Origin: Agrobacterium vitis
GTDB lineage: Bacteria; Pseudomonadota; Alphaproteobacteria; Rhizobiales; Rhizobiaceae
DNA length: 64,000 nt
NCBI RefSeq assembly: GCF_013337045.2
Contig: NZ_CP118261.1
Location: 62,001 to 126,000 of the forward strand
Direction: 5' to 3'
A program made the position numbers and the translations under genes. Positions 1 through 9,074 of the stretch are shown here, in pieces. The notes under the pieces are model-generated. The model made no database searches, had not been told where the DNA came from, and saw only the letters and a list, made by a program, of their open reading frames with translations. Within the stretch, counting starts at the first letter, position 1, and each line of letters starts with the position of its first letter.

Positions 1-550
1 CGAGTTCGACGATATCCGTAATAGTCTTCGAGGTGTAGGTCGGGAGCCCTTCGACCTCATAGAGATATCTGCGCTCCGATTCGTCTAAAAAAGAAAGGAG
101 CAATTTGCCGTCAGCACTGGCATGTGCCGGTTGGGCTAGCCCCGGCTCGAACTTCAGCTCTGGCCTTAGGGTTTTCGGGCCAGCAACATGGGCAAGAGAA
201 ACGACGCGCATGCCTACCAGAGTGCTCAGTTGAGCATCATGACCCGTAGCCTCGACAAGTCGAGCAAGAAAGGCGGTCCCTTCGAGCACCGCGGGATTTG
301 TAAGCAAAGCTGTGGTTCCGATGCCGAGCATTCGCGTACCCAACCGATACTTCGAGGTCCGAGAATTCTGTTCAATCCAGCCGAGGCCTACCAGCGTCGC
401 CATAAGCCGATGAGTACTCCCAGGCGAGAGCTGTACACGTTCGGCCAGTTCAAGGATCCCCATCGGATAGGGATGTTCGGCGAGAGTTGTAACAATCCTG
501 GCAGCTCTTTCGACTGCTCGTACTTTGGGCACGGAGATTGGCGTAACCAC
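1..550 (-). CDS. IclR-family transcriptional regulator (partial, 3' end outside window)
   Basis: Reading leftwards from a GTG at 550, the frame is open to the window edge. The first ~75 residues form the IclR winged helix: an AVERAARIV-type first helix, LAERVQLSPGSTHRLMATL as the recognition helix region, then YRLGTRMLGIG at the linker. The start of the ligand-binding domain follows. An AGGAAA stretch lies about 10 bases upstream of the GTG, and no in-frame ATG gives a better start, so the start is tentative. The gene is divergent from the ring-cleavage operon at 1006. IclR proteins commonly control aromatic catabolism through inverted repeats, and such a repeat lies at 880-894. Family is clear; the link to the operon is inferred from position. 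Confidence 0.85.
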   Translation of the reverse strand, partial: MVTPISVPKVRAVERAARIVTTLAEHPYPMGILELAERVQLSPGSTHRLMATLVGLGWIEQNSRTSKYRLGTRMLGIGTTALLTNPAVLEGTAFLARLVEATGHDAQLSTLVGMRVVSLAHVAGPKTLRPELKFEPGLAQPAHASADGKLLLSFLDESERRYLYEVEGLPTYTSKTITDIVEL

Positions 551-1005
551 TTGTTCTTTTTCCTGTCGATGGTAACTCGTTATGCCACAGTTAGTATAAC
601 CGCCATCAAAGGGCAAATTGTTTCCGCCTGCCGGAATATGTGACGAGCGGAAGGACAATGCGCGTGTCCTGCAGGATGCCGAACCTGTGGCGGCCTTGAA
701 TGCAATCGTGCGTAGCGGAAATCAAAGTGAGTTTCGTCTCACCCTAATCGCCGCGCTGTGCGATCGGCCAACGACCAATTGTATCCCTTGATTGATCCTT
801 TTCCATCCACATAGGACGTCCTTTGTCCGTGAAGGTATTGTCCAGCCTGGAAATGCATGCTAATGGAAATGAAATGATGTTCCGTCTGTTGGAATGTGCG
901 GCGAGGAATATGGCTTAAACCGGCCGCGGGAAGATGTTCAGTGCGAGTTGAATGAAAGTGTAGGCGCCACTTCAGGCATGGCGCCAGCGAGGAGGAGTGA
1001 AGCAA
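551..1005. other. Divergent intergenic region between the IclR gene and the amidohydrolase operon
   Basis: No convincing coding sequence lies here. The region must hold the promoters for both directions and contains the inverted repeat annotated at 880-894. Short open frames on both strands have no ribosome site or recognisable motif. No clear -35/-10 pair could be read. Confidence 0.6.
880..894. promoter_or_regulatory. Putative IclR-type operator (TTCCG-TCTGT-TGGAA)
   Basis: Five-base arms around a five-base spacer, one mismatch from a perfect TTCCG-N5-CGGAA repeat. The same arms, and spacers also starting with TC, recur at 4226, 17034 and 17589. It lies about 110 bases before the amidohydrolase start. 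Binding by the neighbouring IclR protein is inferred. Confidence 0.55.
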
Positions 1006-2118
1006 ATGTATTCTCAACACAAGGTTCTCGACGTGCATGGCCACATGCGCGCCGTAGTCCCTGCATCCAGCTATCTGGCACTTCTTCTCGGGAGCAACAC
1101 GGCCATTCCCAGTCCGCTCTCAGGACTGGCGGACGATCCAGTAGCGCCGTTCCTGACGATGAAGAAGCGAGACATGGTGCCGCAGTCTTCCAATGAAGAC
1201 ATCCGCAAACTCGCAGACCAGCATGCGCGCTATTTGGAAGCGCGCAACATCGACGCCCAAATTCTTGGCCCACATCCGGTCGAGTTTCACGGTTGGCTCC
1301 CGTCGGCGCTCTTTAAGGAATGGACGATCTTCATCAACGATTTGATTTTTCGTTTCTGTCAGGCGCGACCTGATCGTTTTGTAGGAGCTTGCCAACTCCC
1401 GCAGCTATCGACTGAAAATGACGCGTCCCACATGCTTCCCGAACTTGAGCGTTGCGTAAAGGAATATGCCTTCGCCGCCACCTATGTGTTCCCAGATCCC
1501 ACTGGACGACGCGACACTCCACTGCTCAATCACCGCTATTGGGATCCGCTCTACGACTACTGCCAGGAGCATGACCTGCCGATTATCGTGCATGGCTCCG
1601 GCTCGCTGGATCAGCGGTTCGAAACCATTCCGATCGACTCGCAAATGGCCTTTGTGTGGGAGCAATACTATTCGTTGATGGCGTTGCGGCACAGCGACGT
1701 CTTCGAGCGGTTCCCCCGCCTGCGTGTTCTCATCTGCCACTGTGGTGGCGCGCTTGACCGTTTCGTTCAGCAATCGCCGCTGGTTAATCCCAAGCCCGAG
1801 CGGGATTTATCAGAAAACCTCTTTTTCGACACCTGTGCGCACGATCTCGATTTTCTTGCGGCGGCCGTGCATCAGCGCACCCCGGCCCAAATGTGCTTTG
1901 GAAGCGAGTCGCCCGGAACTGGCGGATTAAGACGTGCAGGCACGGAGCGAACGGTGGACGACCTTGTTCCAATGTTTGCCGAACATCCCAAGCTTGCCTT
2001 CCTCTCAGACGAGGAGAAGCTTAAGATACTGCATCACAATCCTGCAAAGTTCTGTCGGGGACTTGCTGATCCCAGCGCCGCCAACAAAAAGGCCCGACGC
2101 GCAATTGGCGTGAATTAG
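1006..2118 (+). CDS. Amidohydrolase-family (PF04909) hydratase/decarboxylase, LigJ-like
   Basis: A TIM-barrel metal enzyme of 370 residues. Metal-ligand motifs are visible: DVHGH near residue 10, IIVHG near 190 and LICHCGG near 240. The last metal-site segment reads FGSESPGTGG, with Glu where decarboxylases of the ACMSD/resorcylate group carry Asp. This GSE-PG-G signature is known from 4-oxalomesaconate hydratases (LigJ), so hydration of a ring-fission product is the likeliest reaction. ATG 1006 is preferred over a GTG at 997 because AGGAGG at 990-995 sits at normal distance from it and would overlap the GTG. It is the first gene of an operon with two VOC dioxygenases. The exact substrate is unknown. 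Confidence 0.8.
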   Translation: MYSQHKVLDVHGHMRAVVPASSYLALLLGSNTAIPSPLSGLADDPVAPFLTMKKRDMVPQSSNEDIRKLADQHARYLEARNIDAQILGPHPVEFHGWLPSALFKEWTIFINDLIFRFCQARPDRFVGACQLPQLSTENDASHMLPELERCVKEYAFAATYVFPDPTGRRDTPLLNHRYWDPLYDYCQEHDLPIIVHGSGSLDQRFETIPIDSQMAFVWEQYYSLMALRHSDVFERFPRLRVLICHCGGALDRFVQQSPLVNPKPERDLSENLFFDTCAHDLDFLAAAVHQRTPAQMCFGSESPGTGGLRRAGTERTVDDLVPMFAEHPKLAFLSDEEKLKILHHNPAKFCRGLADPSAANKKARRAIGVN

Positions 2119-2147
2119 CGACAAGGATTATCGGGGAGGAAATCAAA

Positions 2148-3041
2148 ATGATTAAATCTCGGCGACTTGGTTACGCCAGCTTCAGTACACCTCGCATGCA
2201 AGAGCAGGCAGAATATTTCAAGGAGATCCTCGGGCTATCCGTTTCACAACGGACCGAGAGAAAGGTCGTCCTCGCCACATCTTGTGGCCTGGAATCGATC
2301 GTTCTGGAGCCAGGCGATACGGCCGGCTTGCTCGGGCTCGCATTTGAGATCGCGCCAGCGGTAAGCCTGGAATATGCAAAGCGGGAGCTTAAGGCGCTTG
2401 GTATCAAAGCTGAGATTAGAGAGGGTCGCGCCTCCTCCGTCGGGCGGGTTGTCGCCTTCCATGATCCAGAAGGAACCGAGATCGAGCTTTTCAATTCTTC
2501 CGCATTCCTTCCTGAGATTCCGCATTATCGCCCTATAAGTCCCCTGAAGCTTGGTCATGTCGCCTGTCAGGTACCAAATATTGAGGATCTAGCGGAATTC
2601 TATGTCAATGCCTTAGGATTTAGGAAGTCCGACTGGGCAGAAGGCTTGGCGGTCTTTCTACGGTGCAGTCCTGATCACCATACGGTCAACTTTTTCTCTG
2701 GACCGTCAAGGCTTGATCACATCGCATTTGAGGTAAAGGATTTCTCGGAGCTTGTCCGAGCGGCTGACCATCTCACGATAACTGGCTACCCTCTCGAATG
2801 GGGGCCTGCCCGCCATTCAGCCGGTCATAATTGCGCAAGTTACCACTTTTCCCCAGATGGCTTCCCAGTCGAGCTTTATGCCGAAATGGACCAGATGAAA
2901 GACGAGGAACTCGGGTATTTTGAACCTCGTCCATGGCATGCTGATCGCCCACAGCGGCCAAAGAACTGGCGTCCAGATGAGTTTGTGCGAAATATCTGGT
3001 CACCTCAACCATTCGATGGAAGCGGCCCGAACAAAGGCTGA
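2148..3041 (+). CDS. Two-domain VOC protein, type I extradiol dioxygenase-like
   Basis: A 297-residue protein with two vicinal-oxygen-chelate modules: the first starts with RLGYASFST, the second with KLGHVACQVPNIEDLAEFYVN. The second module carries the three iron ligands expected for an extradiol dioxygenase: His in LGHVA, His in RLDHIAFEV and Glu in FPVELY. The family opens catecholic or hydroquinone-type rings next to a hydroxyl. The start has GGGGAGGAAA upstream and follows the amidohydrolase after 29 bases, so the two are co-transcribed. It is less like the other VOC proteins in this window than they are to each other. Confidence 0.82.
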   Translation: MIKSRRLGYASFSTPRMQEQAEYFKEILGLSVSQRTERKVVLATSCGLESIVLEPGDTAGLLGLAFEIAPAVSLEYAKRELKALGIKAEIREGRASSVGRVVAFHDPEGTEIELFNSSAFLPEIPHYRPISPLKLGHVACQVPNIEDLAEFYVNALGFRKSDWAEGLAVFLRCSPDHHTVNFFSGPSRLDHIAFEVKDFSELVRAADHLTITGYPLEWGPARHSAGHNCASYHFSPDGFPVELYAEMDQMKDEELGYFEPRPWHADRPQRPKNWRPDEFVRNIWSPQPFDGSGPNKG

Positions 3042-3180
3042 CGCCACAGATGGGATCGCGCGACCGTACTTAAGCCCAAATGCTTCACTCAGCGAGCAGC
3101 AAATCCTAGCGCCGAGGACGCGTGACCGCGAGAGATATCACCAGACGCAATGACCCATAGCGGCTACAATGGAGTGATCA

Positions 3181-4065
3181 ATGACGAGTCTAATTCGGCA
3201 AATTGGTATCCTCACCTTCTCCTCATCAGATATCGACACGGTCGCGAACGATCTGCAACAAACGATTGGATTGCGACGGCGGGCCTGCGGAGACAATACA
3301 GTGCAACTCTCCAGTAACGCGCGGGAATGCGAGATAAATTATGTGACGGCGAAAGAAACCGGCGTCGTTTCGATCGGCTTAGAAGCAACTGACGCCGCTG
3401 CCGTCGACGAAATAATGCAGCGACTGAGGTCCGAAGACCTTGAAGTCGTTCGCGACGACTCTACGGTTCCTGGAGTCGAGAGATCCGTCACCTTTAGAAC
3501 CGGTTTTGGGCCCGTATTCGAAGTGCATACTCCCGTCGCCCGAATAAACGGGCAGCTCCACCGCTACAATCCGTGCAGGATTGCGCGGCTTGATCACTGC
3601 ACTACCAGGACGAATGATCCGCAGGGCTTCCATGATCTGGTCACAAGGATGCTGGGTCTGCGGCTCTCTGACCGGACCGAGAATTTCTCGAACGCGTGGT
3701 ATCGGGGGGCGGATGGTTACCATCACCTACTTGCCGCAGGTATCGGGTCTGGGCTGCATCACTACGGTTTTGCCGCGAGATCGGTGATTGACATAGCGGA
3801 CCTGGCAGACACACTCGCCGCAAAAGGCAGGCGCTTGCTTTGGGGCCCAGGCCGCCACGGGGCGGGGAACAATATCTTTTCTTACTACAGAGATCCGCTC
3901 GGGTGCATCGTTGAGGTCTCAACTTCGATGGAGCATATCGATGTCGATGACTTCAGAGAACCTGGTATCTGGTCCGACAACGATAAGCAGGATCTTATGG
4001 ACCTGTGGGGCTCCACGGCTCCTGATGGTTTTGGTACCAAAACACTTCCGTATGTCGTCAACTGA
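3181..4065 (+). CDS. Two-domain VOC protein, extradiol dioxygenase-like
   Basis: A 294-residue protein with a LIRQIGILTFSS beginning, related to the VOC proteins at 30511 and 54083 (LIRQMGH start; shared LSSN and PGRHGAG segments). The C-terminal module keeps the His-His-Glu iron triad in ARLDHC, LHHYGF and CIVEVS. It diverges from the other two in the first module, where several conserved positions differ. A GGAG lies 8 bases before the ATG. The 139-base gap from the preceding VOC gene holds no ORF with a ribosome site. Having two dioxygenase-type genes in one cluster suggests two cleavage steps or two substrates; which is which cannot be told. Confidence 0.8.
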   Translation: MTSLIRQIGILTFSSSDIDTVANDLQQTIGLRRRACGDNTVQLSSNARECEINYVTAKETGVVSIGLEATDAAAVDEIMQRLRSEDLEVVRDDSTVPGVERSVTFRTGFGPVFEVHTPVARINGQLHRYNPCRIARLDHCTTRTNDPQGFHDLVTRMLGLRLSDRTENFSNAWYRGADGYHHLLAAGIGSGLHHYGFAARSVIDIADLADTLAAKGRRLLWGPGRHGAGNNIFSYYRDPLGCIVEVSTSMEHIDVDDFREPGIWSDNDKQDLMDLWGSTAPDGFGTKTLPYVVN

Positions 4066-4225
4066 CCTTTCACAGGGCCTGACAACCAGTCATCACCAAT
4101 ACCGGTAAGACACCGATGCTCCCGCTGGCGGCATGTGATTCCAGAACTCCTGAGATGATTGGCGGTTGTTGAGATAGCGGATTACGGCGAGATTCACTTG
4201 ACAAGTAAGCGCAATAGTGGTCAGA

Positions 4226-4240
4226 TTTCGTCTGACGGAA
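4226..4240. promoter_or_regulatory. Putative IclR-type operator (TTTCG-TCTGA-CGGAA)
   Basis: Same layout as the sites at 880, 17034 and 17589, with one arm mismatch. It lies about 110 bases before the GTG start of the monooxygenase at 4352, the same distance as the 880 site from its gene. This implies a second promoter inside the cluster. Confidence 0.5.
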
Positions 4241-4351
4241 TTTTATTCCGTTTTGGCCCCTTGCTCAGCTACTCAGCCAGGCAGATTCAGGCGACCTCGC
4301 AGGCGAGTCGTGCTCGCGCGCTGCACTCGAAGAAACGAAAGGAACGGCGGA

Positions 4352-5578
4352 GTGACACATCAAACGGCCACTATCACCAATAGCTGCACGGCTGTTGATT
4401 CTGCAGAGCTGCTGCGGCGCGCACAGGCGTTGGTTCCTATCTTGAAGGCGCGTGCCTCCAAGACCGCCGAGGCCGGGAAAGTTCTGGATGAGACTGTACA
4501 GGATATTCTAGCCGCCCAGTTAAACAGGATTGGAGTTCCATCCCGTTTCGGCGGATTCGACGTTGAATTCGACACACATCACAAGGTGGCGATGGAGCTG
4601 GCTAGAGCGTGTGGCTCGACTGCATGGTGTTACTCCCTTTGGGGCGCGCATACATACTGGCTGGCTTATTTCGGCCCCAACGCTCAGGAAGAGCTTTTTG
4701 CTGACGGTCCCGATATCATCACCTCGTCCGCCAGCTTCAGTGTAAAGTCTGATTATAGAAGAGTCCAAGGCGGCTTTCACGTTTCGGGCCATTGGCGTTT
4801 CGTCAGTGGATGTGACCACGCTCAGTGGGTGTTTGCTATCGTAGACGGGCCTGAAGGCAAGATGGATGCGATCTTGCCGCGATCGGCCTTCAAAGTGATT
4901 GATGGAACATGGGCTGTGTCCGGACTTGAAGGTACCGGCAGCAAGGACATCGTCGTTGACGAGGTATTCGTGCCCGATTATCGAACCCAGTTTGGCGGGG
5001 GAGAACTTTATCACGTAGACCATCCGGCGCAGCGCCCGCCTATGCCATATCACTCGCAGCGCAGATACACCGTCCCGAAATATGCCTTGGTCGTTTGGGA
5101 CCTCGTGGCTCCGACAATCGGCATGGCTCAGGGGGCGGTAGACGAGATCGTCGAGAGAATGCGCGGGACCTCCGGAGGACCCCGTTCCGCGGATTCTGCG
5201 GTGGTGCAAAATAAGATCGCTGAATCTTGTGCGGAAATCGACGCAGCAAAGGCTCTCCTCCATCTGGACTTTCAGGACGCGCAGAACAAAGGGGAGCGGG
5301 GCGAGACGTTCACCACCGTCACGTTGGCGCGTTATGCCCGTGACCGGGCATACGCCGCGAAGCTGGCGGTGAATGCAGCCGACCGTATGTTTGGAATGGC
5401 GGGGGCGCGAGCGCTATCGCTCAAAGATCCTCTTCAGAGGATCGTAAGAGACGTACATGCGGCCGTACATCGTGACGGTTTGGTGTTCGATTTCGCGTCG
5501 CAGCCATTCACGCGGGCACTCTTCGGAATGGATCCTGGCTTTAGCGTTTTGCGCAAAGGGGAAAATAGCCGGCAGTAG
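4352..5578 (+). CDS. Group D flavin-dependent monooxygenase (acyl-CoA dehydrogenase fold)
   Basis: A 408-residue protein of the acyl-CoA dehydrogenase-like oxygenase group (HsaA, HpaH and DszC type). Visible family marks are an N-terminal helical domain, the FGG segment near 65, CGSTAWCYSLWG near 90, the VSGHWRFVSGCDHAQWVF middle domain near 150, and a C-terminal helical bundle ending with the MFGMAGARAL segment. Such enzymes hydroxylate aromatic or cyclic substrates with reduced flavin supplied by a separate reductase. That partner is probably the flavin reductase half of the fusion at 7774. A frame open back to 4217 exists, but GTG 4352 with AAAGGA upstream is the sensible start because the added residues look unlike the family. 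Confidence 0.8.
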   Translation: MTHQTATITNSCTAVDSAELLRRAQALVPILKARASKTAEAGKVLDETVQDILAAQLNRIGVPSRFGGFDVEFDTHHKVAMELARACGSTAWCYSLWGAHTYWLAYFGPNAQEELFADGPDIITSSASFSVKSDYRRVQGGFHVSGHWRFVSGCDHAQWVFAIVDGPEGKMDAILPRSAFKVIDGTWAVSGLEGTGSKDIVVDEVFVPDYRTQFGGGELYHVDHPAQRPPMPYHSQRRYTVPKYALVVWDLVAPTIGMAQGAVDEIVERMRGTSGGPRSADSAVVQNKIAESCAEIDAAKALLHLDFQDAQNKGERGETFTTVTLARYARDRAYAAKLAVNAADRMFGMAGARALSLKDPLQRIVRDVHAAVHRDGLVFDFASQPFTRALFGMDPGFSVLRKGENSRQ

Positions 5579-5664
5579 ATTGGTACTCCAATCCTATTGA
5601 CCATCAGCCAAGCTGGAGGAGCCTCCGGGGAGGCGGAACTATATAATCGGGAGGAGAGCACGTC

Positions 5665-6696
5665 GTGCAATATCGGCACCTAGGAGGAACGGGCCTAAAA
5701 GTGAGCGTAATGAGCCTGGGAACGGCCAACTTCGGCGCTTCGGGCAATCCGGACCATACAGAAGCGCAAAAGGTGATCCATAAGAGCCTTGATGTTGGCG
5801 TCAATCTGATTGACACCAATGATGTCTACTCAAACGGAGAGGCAGAAGAAATTGTCGGCGCGGCTCTCAAAGGCCGCCGCGACGATGTTATCGTGTCCAC
5901 CAAATTTGGCAGCCCTTCGGGCCCGGAAGTCAATCGAGCAGGCGCCTCGCGGCGATGGATCATACAGGCGGTCGAGGCAAGCCTAAGAAGGCTGCAGACT
6001 GACTGGATCGACATCTATCATCTTCATCGCCCCGCGCCGGACTGTGATCTGGAGGAGACGTTGGAGGCGCTGACCGATCTCGTAAAGCAGGGCAAAATTC
6101 GTTATTTCGGTTCTTCATCGACAAGCGCGCCCGATATTGTGGAAGCCCAGTGGGTGTCTCAGCGGCGCAACCTCGGCCGGTTCGCCAGCGAGCAAATTTG
6201 TTATAACCTCCTTGCTCGAGGGGTCGAACGGGCAGAACTCGCAACTTGCCAGAAGTACCGCATCGGAGTGCTCGTCTGGAGCCCGCTCTGTGGAGGTTGG
6301 CTTTCTGGTGCCTATAGAGTTGGCGCTGAGCCGCCGCGTCCATTACGCTCCAAGATCCCGATCTTTGCCAGTCTCTACGATACAGCGATCCCCGAAAACC
6401 AGCTAAAGCTAGAGGCGGCTGATCAACTAGCGACTCTCGCAGAAGAGGCAGGGATTTCCCTGCCTGAGCTGGCGCTGGCGTTCGCGCTCAACCATCCCGC
6501 AGTTAGCTCGGTGATTCTAGGCCCCGATGGCCTTGCTCACCTCGAGAGTGCGCTGAGAGGAATAGATGTGGTTCTGGCGGACGACATCATGAACGAGATC
6601 GATAGGATTGTCCCGGCAGGCACTACTATCAACGCAGTCGATTGGGGCTTTTCGCCTTTATCGCTCAGTCCGAAGGCGCTTCGGCGTCGCCGTTGA
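5665..6696 (+). CDS. Aldo/keto reductase
   Basis: A 343-residue NADPH-dependent TIM-barrel reductase. The catalytic tetrad can be read: Asp and Tyr in DTNDVYSNG, Lys in VSTKFG and His in YHLHRP. The Asn-rich C-terminal cofactor region follows (PAVSSVILGPDGLAHLES). GTG at 5665 is preceded by GGGAGGAGAG. It belongs to the large AKR group with YghZ/Kvbeta-like members that reduce aldehydes or ketones. In this cluster it probably reduces a carbonyl intermediate of the ring-degradation route. A TATAAT hexamer at 5642-5647 could be a -10 but has no clear -35. Confidence 0.85.
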   Translation: MQYRHLGGTGLKVSVMSLGTANFGASGNPDHTEAQKVIHKSLDVGVNLIDTNDVYSNGEAEEIVGAALKGRRDDVIVSTKFGSPSGPEVNRAGASRRWIIQAVEASLRRLQTDWIDIYHLHRPAPDCDLEETLEALTDLVKQGKIRYFGSSSTSAPDIVEAQWVSQRRNLGRFASEQICYNLLARGVERAELATCQKYRIGVLVWSPLCGGWLSGAYRVGAEPPRPLRSKIPIFASLYDTAIPENQLKLEAADQLATLAEEAGISLPELALAFALNHPAVSSVILGPDGLAHLESALRGIDVVLADDIMNEIDRIVPAGTTINAVDWGFSPLSLSPKALRRRR

Positions 6697-6756
6697 AGTT
6701 GCATCAGCTACAAAATGCGATGCGACACAACAACAAGACCTTAAGGGAGAGCTACA

Positions 6757-7716
6757 ATGCGTTTGGCTTATTTTGATAATACGCGATTGGGTGTCGTGGT
6801 TGGAAATGAAATTATCGACGTATCGGACGCCGTCCTTGCACAGAAGGTCGCGGTTTATCCAAATGAACCCGGTGAGGCATATATTCGGCCTGGCGACTTT
6901 GGGGCGCTGATCGAGCATTGGGATCGGTTCGGGCCGTTGTTGAGCGAGGCGGCGCGTTCCGGTTCGGGGCGGCCCCTAAGCAGTGTGCAACTACTGGCAC
7001 CAGTCCGGCGGCCGATCAATATCGATTGCCTGGCAATGAACTTCATTGAAGATGGCAGCGGTATCCCTCCCGCACCCATCAATGCCTTTCACAAAACGGC
7101 CGGCGCAATCAGTGGTCCCGGCGAGACTATGGTACTTCCTGACGTTCCGGGCAGCATTTTTGAGGCCGAAGCGGAGATGGCCTTGATTGTTGGTAAGCGG
7201 GGCTATCAGGTGCCGGCATCACAAGCGATGGAGCATGTGTTCGGTTACGTAAACCTTATCGACGGTTCGGTGCGTGGGTTAGGACCCGACAGGAACAATT
7301 TTTACCAGATGAAATCGCGCGACACTTTCTGCACCGTCGGTCCTTACGTGGTGACGAAAGATGAGATCGCCGACCCACAAAACCTTGACGTCAAGCTTTG
7401 GAATAACGGCCAGTTGATGCAAGATTTTAACACTAGGGACATGGCTTATCGCATTGAGCGGTGCGTTGAATTTGTTTCCTCTGTGCACACAATCGAACCT
7501 GGAGACATCATAGCACTCGGCACCAATCACCAAGGCTTACATCCCCTGATGGACGGTGACCGAATTGAGCTGGAGGTCAAAGGTTTGGGGAGGCTCACAA
7601 TGGACGTTATGGATGAGCTTAAACGAACCTGGGACCGGCAAACGAGGGCCGAGCACGAGAAAACTGGGCGACCTGGCTTCTTCGGTCCGCAGCTGACCGG
7701 AAAGTATGCCCCGTAA
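6757..7716 (+). CDS. Fumarylacetoacetate hydrolase (FAH) family protein
   Basis: A 319-residue FAH-fold protein. The metal-binding acidic cluster lies in the FEAEAEMALIVG segment near residue 133. Other marks are VFGYVNLIDGSVRG, KSRDTFCTVGPYVV and the C-terminal EPGDIIALGTNHQG. Members hydrolyse, hydrate or decarboxylate 2-oxo-enoic or acylpyruvate intermediates made by extradiol cleavage. It starts 60 bases after the aldo-keto reductase with AAGGGAG upstream. This is one of four FAH-family genes in the window; it is longer at the N-terminus than those at 29620 and 58673. Confidence 0.85.
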   Translation: MRLAYFDNTRLGVVVGNEIIDVSDAVLAQKVAVYPNEPGEAYIRPGDFGALIEHWDRFGPLLSEAARSGSGRPLSSVQLLAPVRRPINIDCLAMNFIEDGSGIPPAPINAFHKTAGAISGPGETMVLPDVPGSIFEAEAEMALIVGKRGYQVPASQAMEHVFGYVNLIDGSVRGLGPDRNNFYQMKSRDTFCTVGPYVVTKDEIADPQNLDVKLWNNGQLMQDFNTRDMAYRIERCVEFVSSVHTIEPGDIIALGTNHQGLHPLMDGDRIELEVKGLGRLTMDVMDELKRTWDRQTRAEHEKTGRPGFFGPQLTGKYAP

Positions 7717-7773
7717 TCTCTTTAATCGACCATCATCTGAGATGGCGTTGGTCCAAGTAAAGGTAGGTTCGCT

Positions 7774-8967
7774 ATGACATCGATGAACTTCAGAGGGTTT
7801 GGGAACGCCACAATCAAAGGCGAAACCGTAGGTGATGCGGATGACCCGACCGTGCTGCTACTGCACGGCGGCGGACGTACCCAGGAGGCGTGGACGGATG
7901 TCGCCCGAGCCTTGGTCACTGCAGGTAGGCAGGTGATCTCTATCGATCTACGAGGTCCCGAGTTCATAGAAAGCCCCGGAACGCGGCGATTGACGTTCGA
8001 TGAGCTTGTCGAAGGACTGCGATATGTTCTCAGCCAGCTTTCCTCGCGTCCGACCATCGTTGCGACCTCGGTAGGTGGATGGGTAGCATGCGCCGCGTTG
8101 GGGGAAAGCAGGGCGCCGGTGGCGTCCGGCCTGGTGATTTGCGATGCGCCACCTAATTTTGATCGCGATCCACAAGAGGAAGCCGGCAATGGAGGCTTCG
8201 ATTGGGATCCCTCGTACGAAATCACTTTCGACGTAAGCGACATGCGAACTCGTCTCGAGGCCGCAGCATCGAACGTAACAGTTCCTCTGATGTTTGTTGC
8301 CAGTCGTCATGCCGACAGGGCAGAAGACGTATGCTTAAGTTTCCACCAAACGGCGCCCAATCTTGAAGTCGTCGAGATCGCTACCGCCGAATATCTCAAT
8401 CCTGCAGAACGCCTCGATCTCTTTAACGCGGTCCTCCTAAACTTTTTGGAACAGAAGGACCCTCGCACTCCGCCCGACTATATTGCCGGATCTGATTCGC
8501 GAACACTCCGAAACGCGATGGGTTGTTTTGCCACCGGCATTACGATCATCACAGCACTTCGCTCCGACTCGACACCGATTGGCCTTACGGCAAATTCCTT
8601 TACGTCGGTGTCCCTTGATCCGCCGTTGCTATTGGTTTGTATAGCAAAAAGTTCCAGCAACCTTGTCACGTTTGAGCAGACCGATAGTTTTGCGGTCAAT
8701 GTCTTGCATATTGGTCAGCAACCGACATCGAATCTGTTTACAAGCAAGTCGGGCGACCGCTTTTCTCACGTCGAATGGCGCGTCGGAGAGAGCGGTGCGC
8801 CAATTTTGCCAAAATCGCTGGCATCCATCGAATGTAGCACCCACGCAAGATATGACGGTGGAGATCACATTATCCTGGTTGGGAAAGTAGAGCGAGCAAC
8901 CTTCGATCCTCGCCGCGACCCGCTACTGTATTTTAGTGGTAAGTATCGTCGATTGCATCTCGGCTGA
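7774..8967 (+). CDS. Alpha/beta-hydrolase fused to flavin reductase
   Basis: A single 397-residue frame with two unrelated domains. Residues 1-225 form an alpha/beta hydrolase: LLLHGGGRTQEAW oxyanion region and nucleophile elbow ATSVGGW. Residues 240-397 are a flavin reductase-like domain: MGCFATGITIITA, GLTANSFTSVSLDPPLLL and FAVNVLHIGQQ. The linker is short and in frame. The hydrolase half seems to lack the usual catalytic His: the segment that should read GAGH is ATAEYLNP. The reductase half probably supplies reduced flavin to the monooxygenase at 4352. The hydrolase half may be a degenerate scaffold or use an altered triad. No frameshift signal is needed to read through. Confidence 0.8.
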   Translation: MTSMNFRGFGNATIKGETVGDADDPTVLLLHGGGRTQEAWTDVARALVTAGRQVISIDLRGPEFIESPGTRRLTFDELVEGLRYVLSQLSSRPTIVATSVGGWVACAALGESRAPVASGLVICDAPPNFDRDPQEEAGNGGFDWDPSYEITFDVSDMRTRLEAAASNVTVPLMFVASRHADRAEDVCLSFHQTAPNLEVVEIATAEYLNPAERLDLFNAVLLNFLEQKDPRTPPDYIAGSDSRTLRNAMGCFATGITIITALRSDSTPIGLTANSFTSVSLDPPLLLVCIAKSSSNLVTFEQTDSFAVNVLHIGQQPTSNLFTSKSGDRFSHVEWRVGESGAPILPKSLASIECSTHARYDGGDHIILVGKVERATFDPRRDPLLYFSGKYRRLHLG

Positions 8968-9074
8968 GTGGGCCAGATTAGAGAGTGTTTTTATCTTCGC
9001 GAACATCGGCGCTGAGGCGGTAGGACGTCTCGACTAGCAGGGGCAGTTGGTAACTGGCGATCCGCCCCGCTCCA

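Noticed and set aside
188..643. Plus-strand 151-residue frame at the window start
   Set aside because: It is the antisense shadow of the IclR gene, whose minus frame encodes a clear winged helix.
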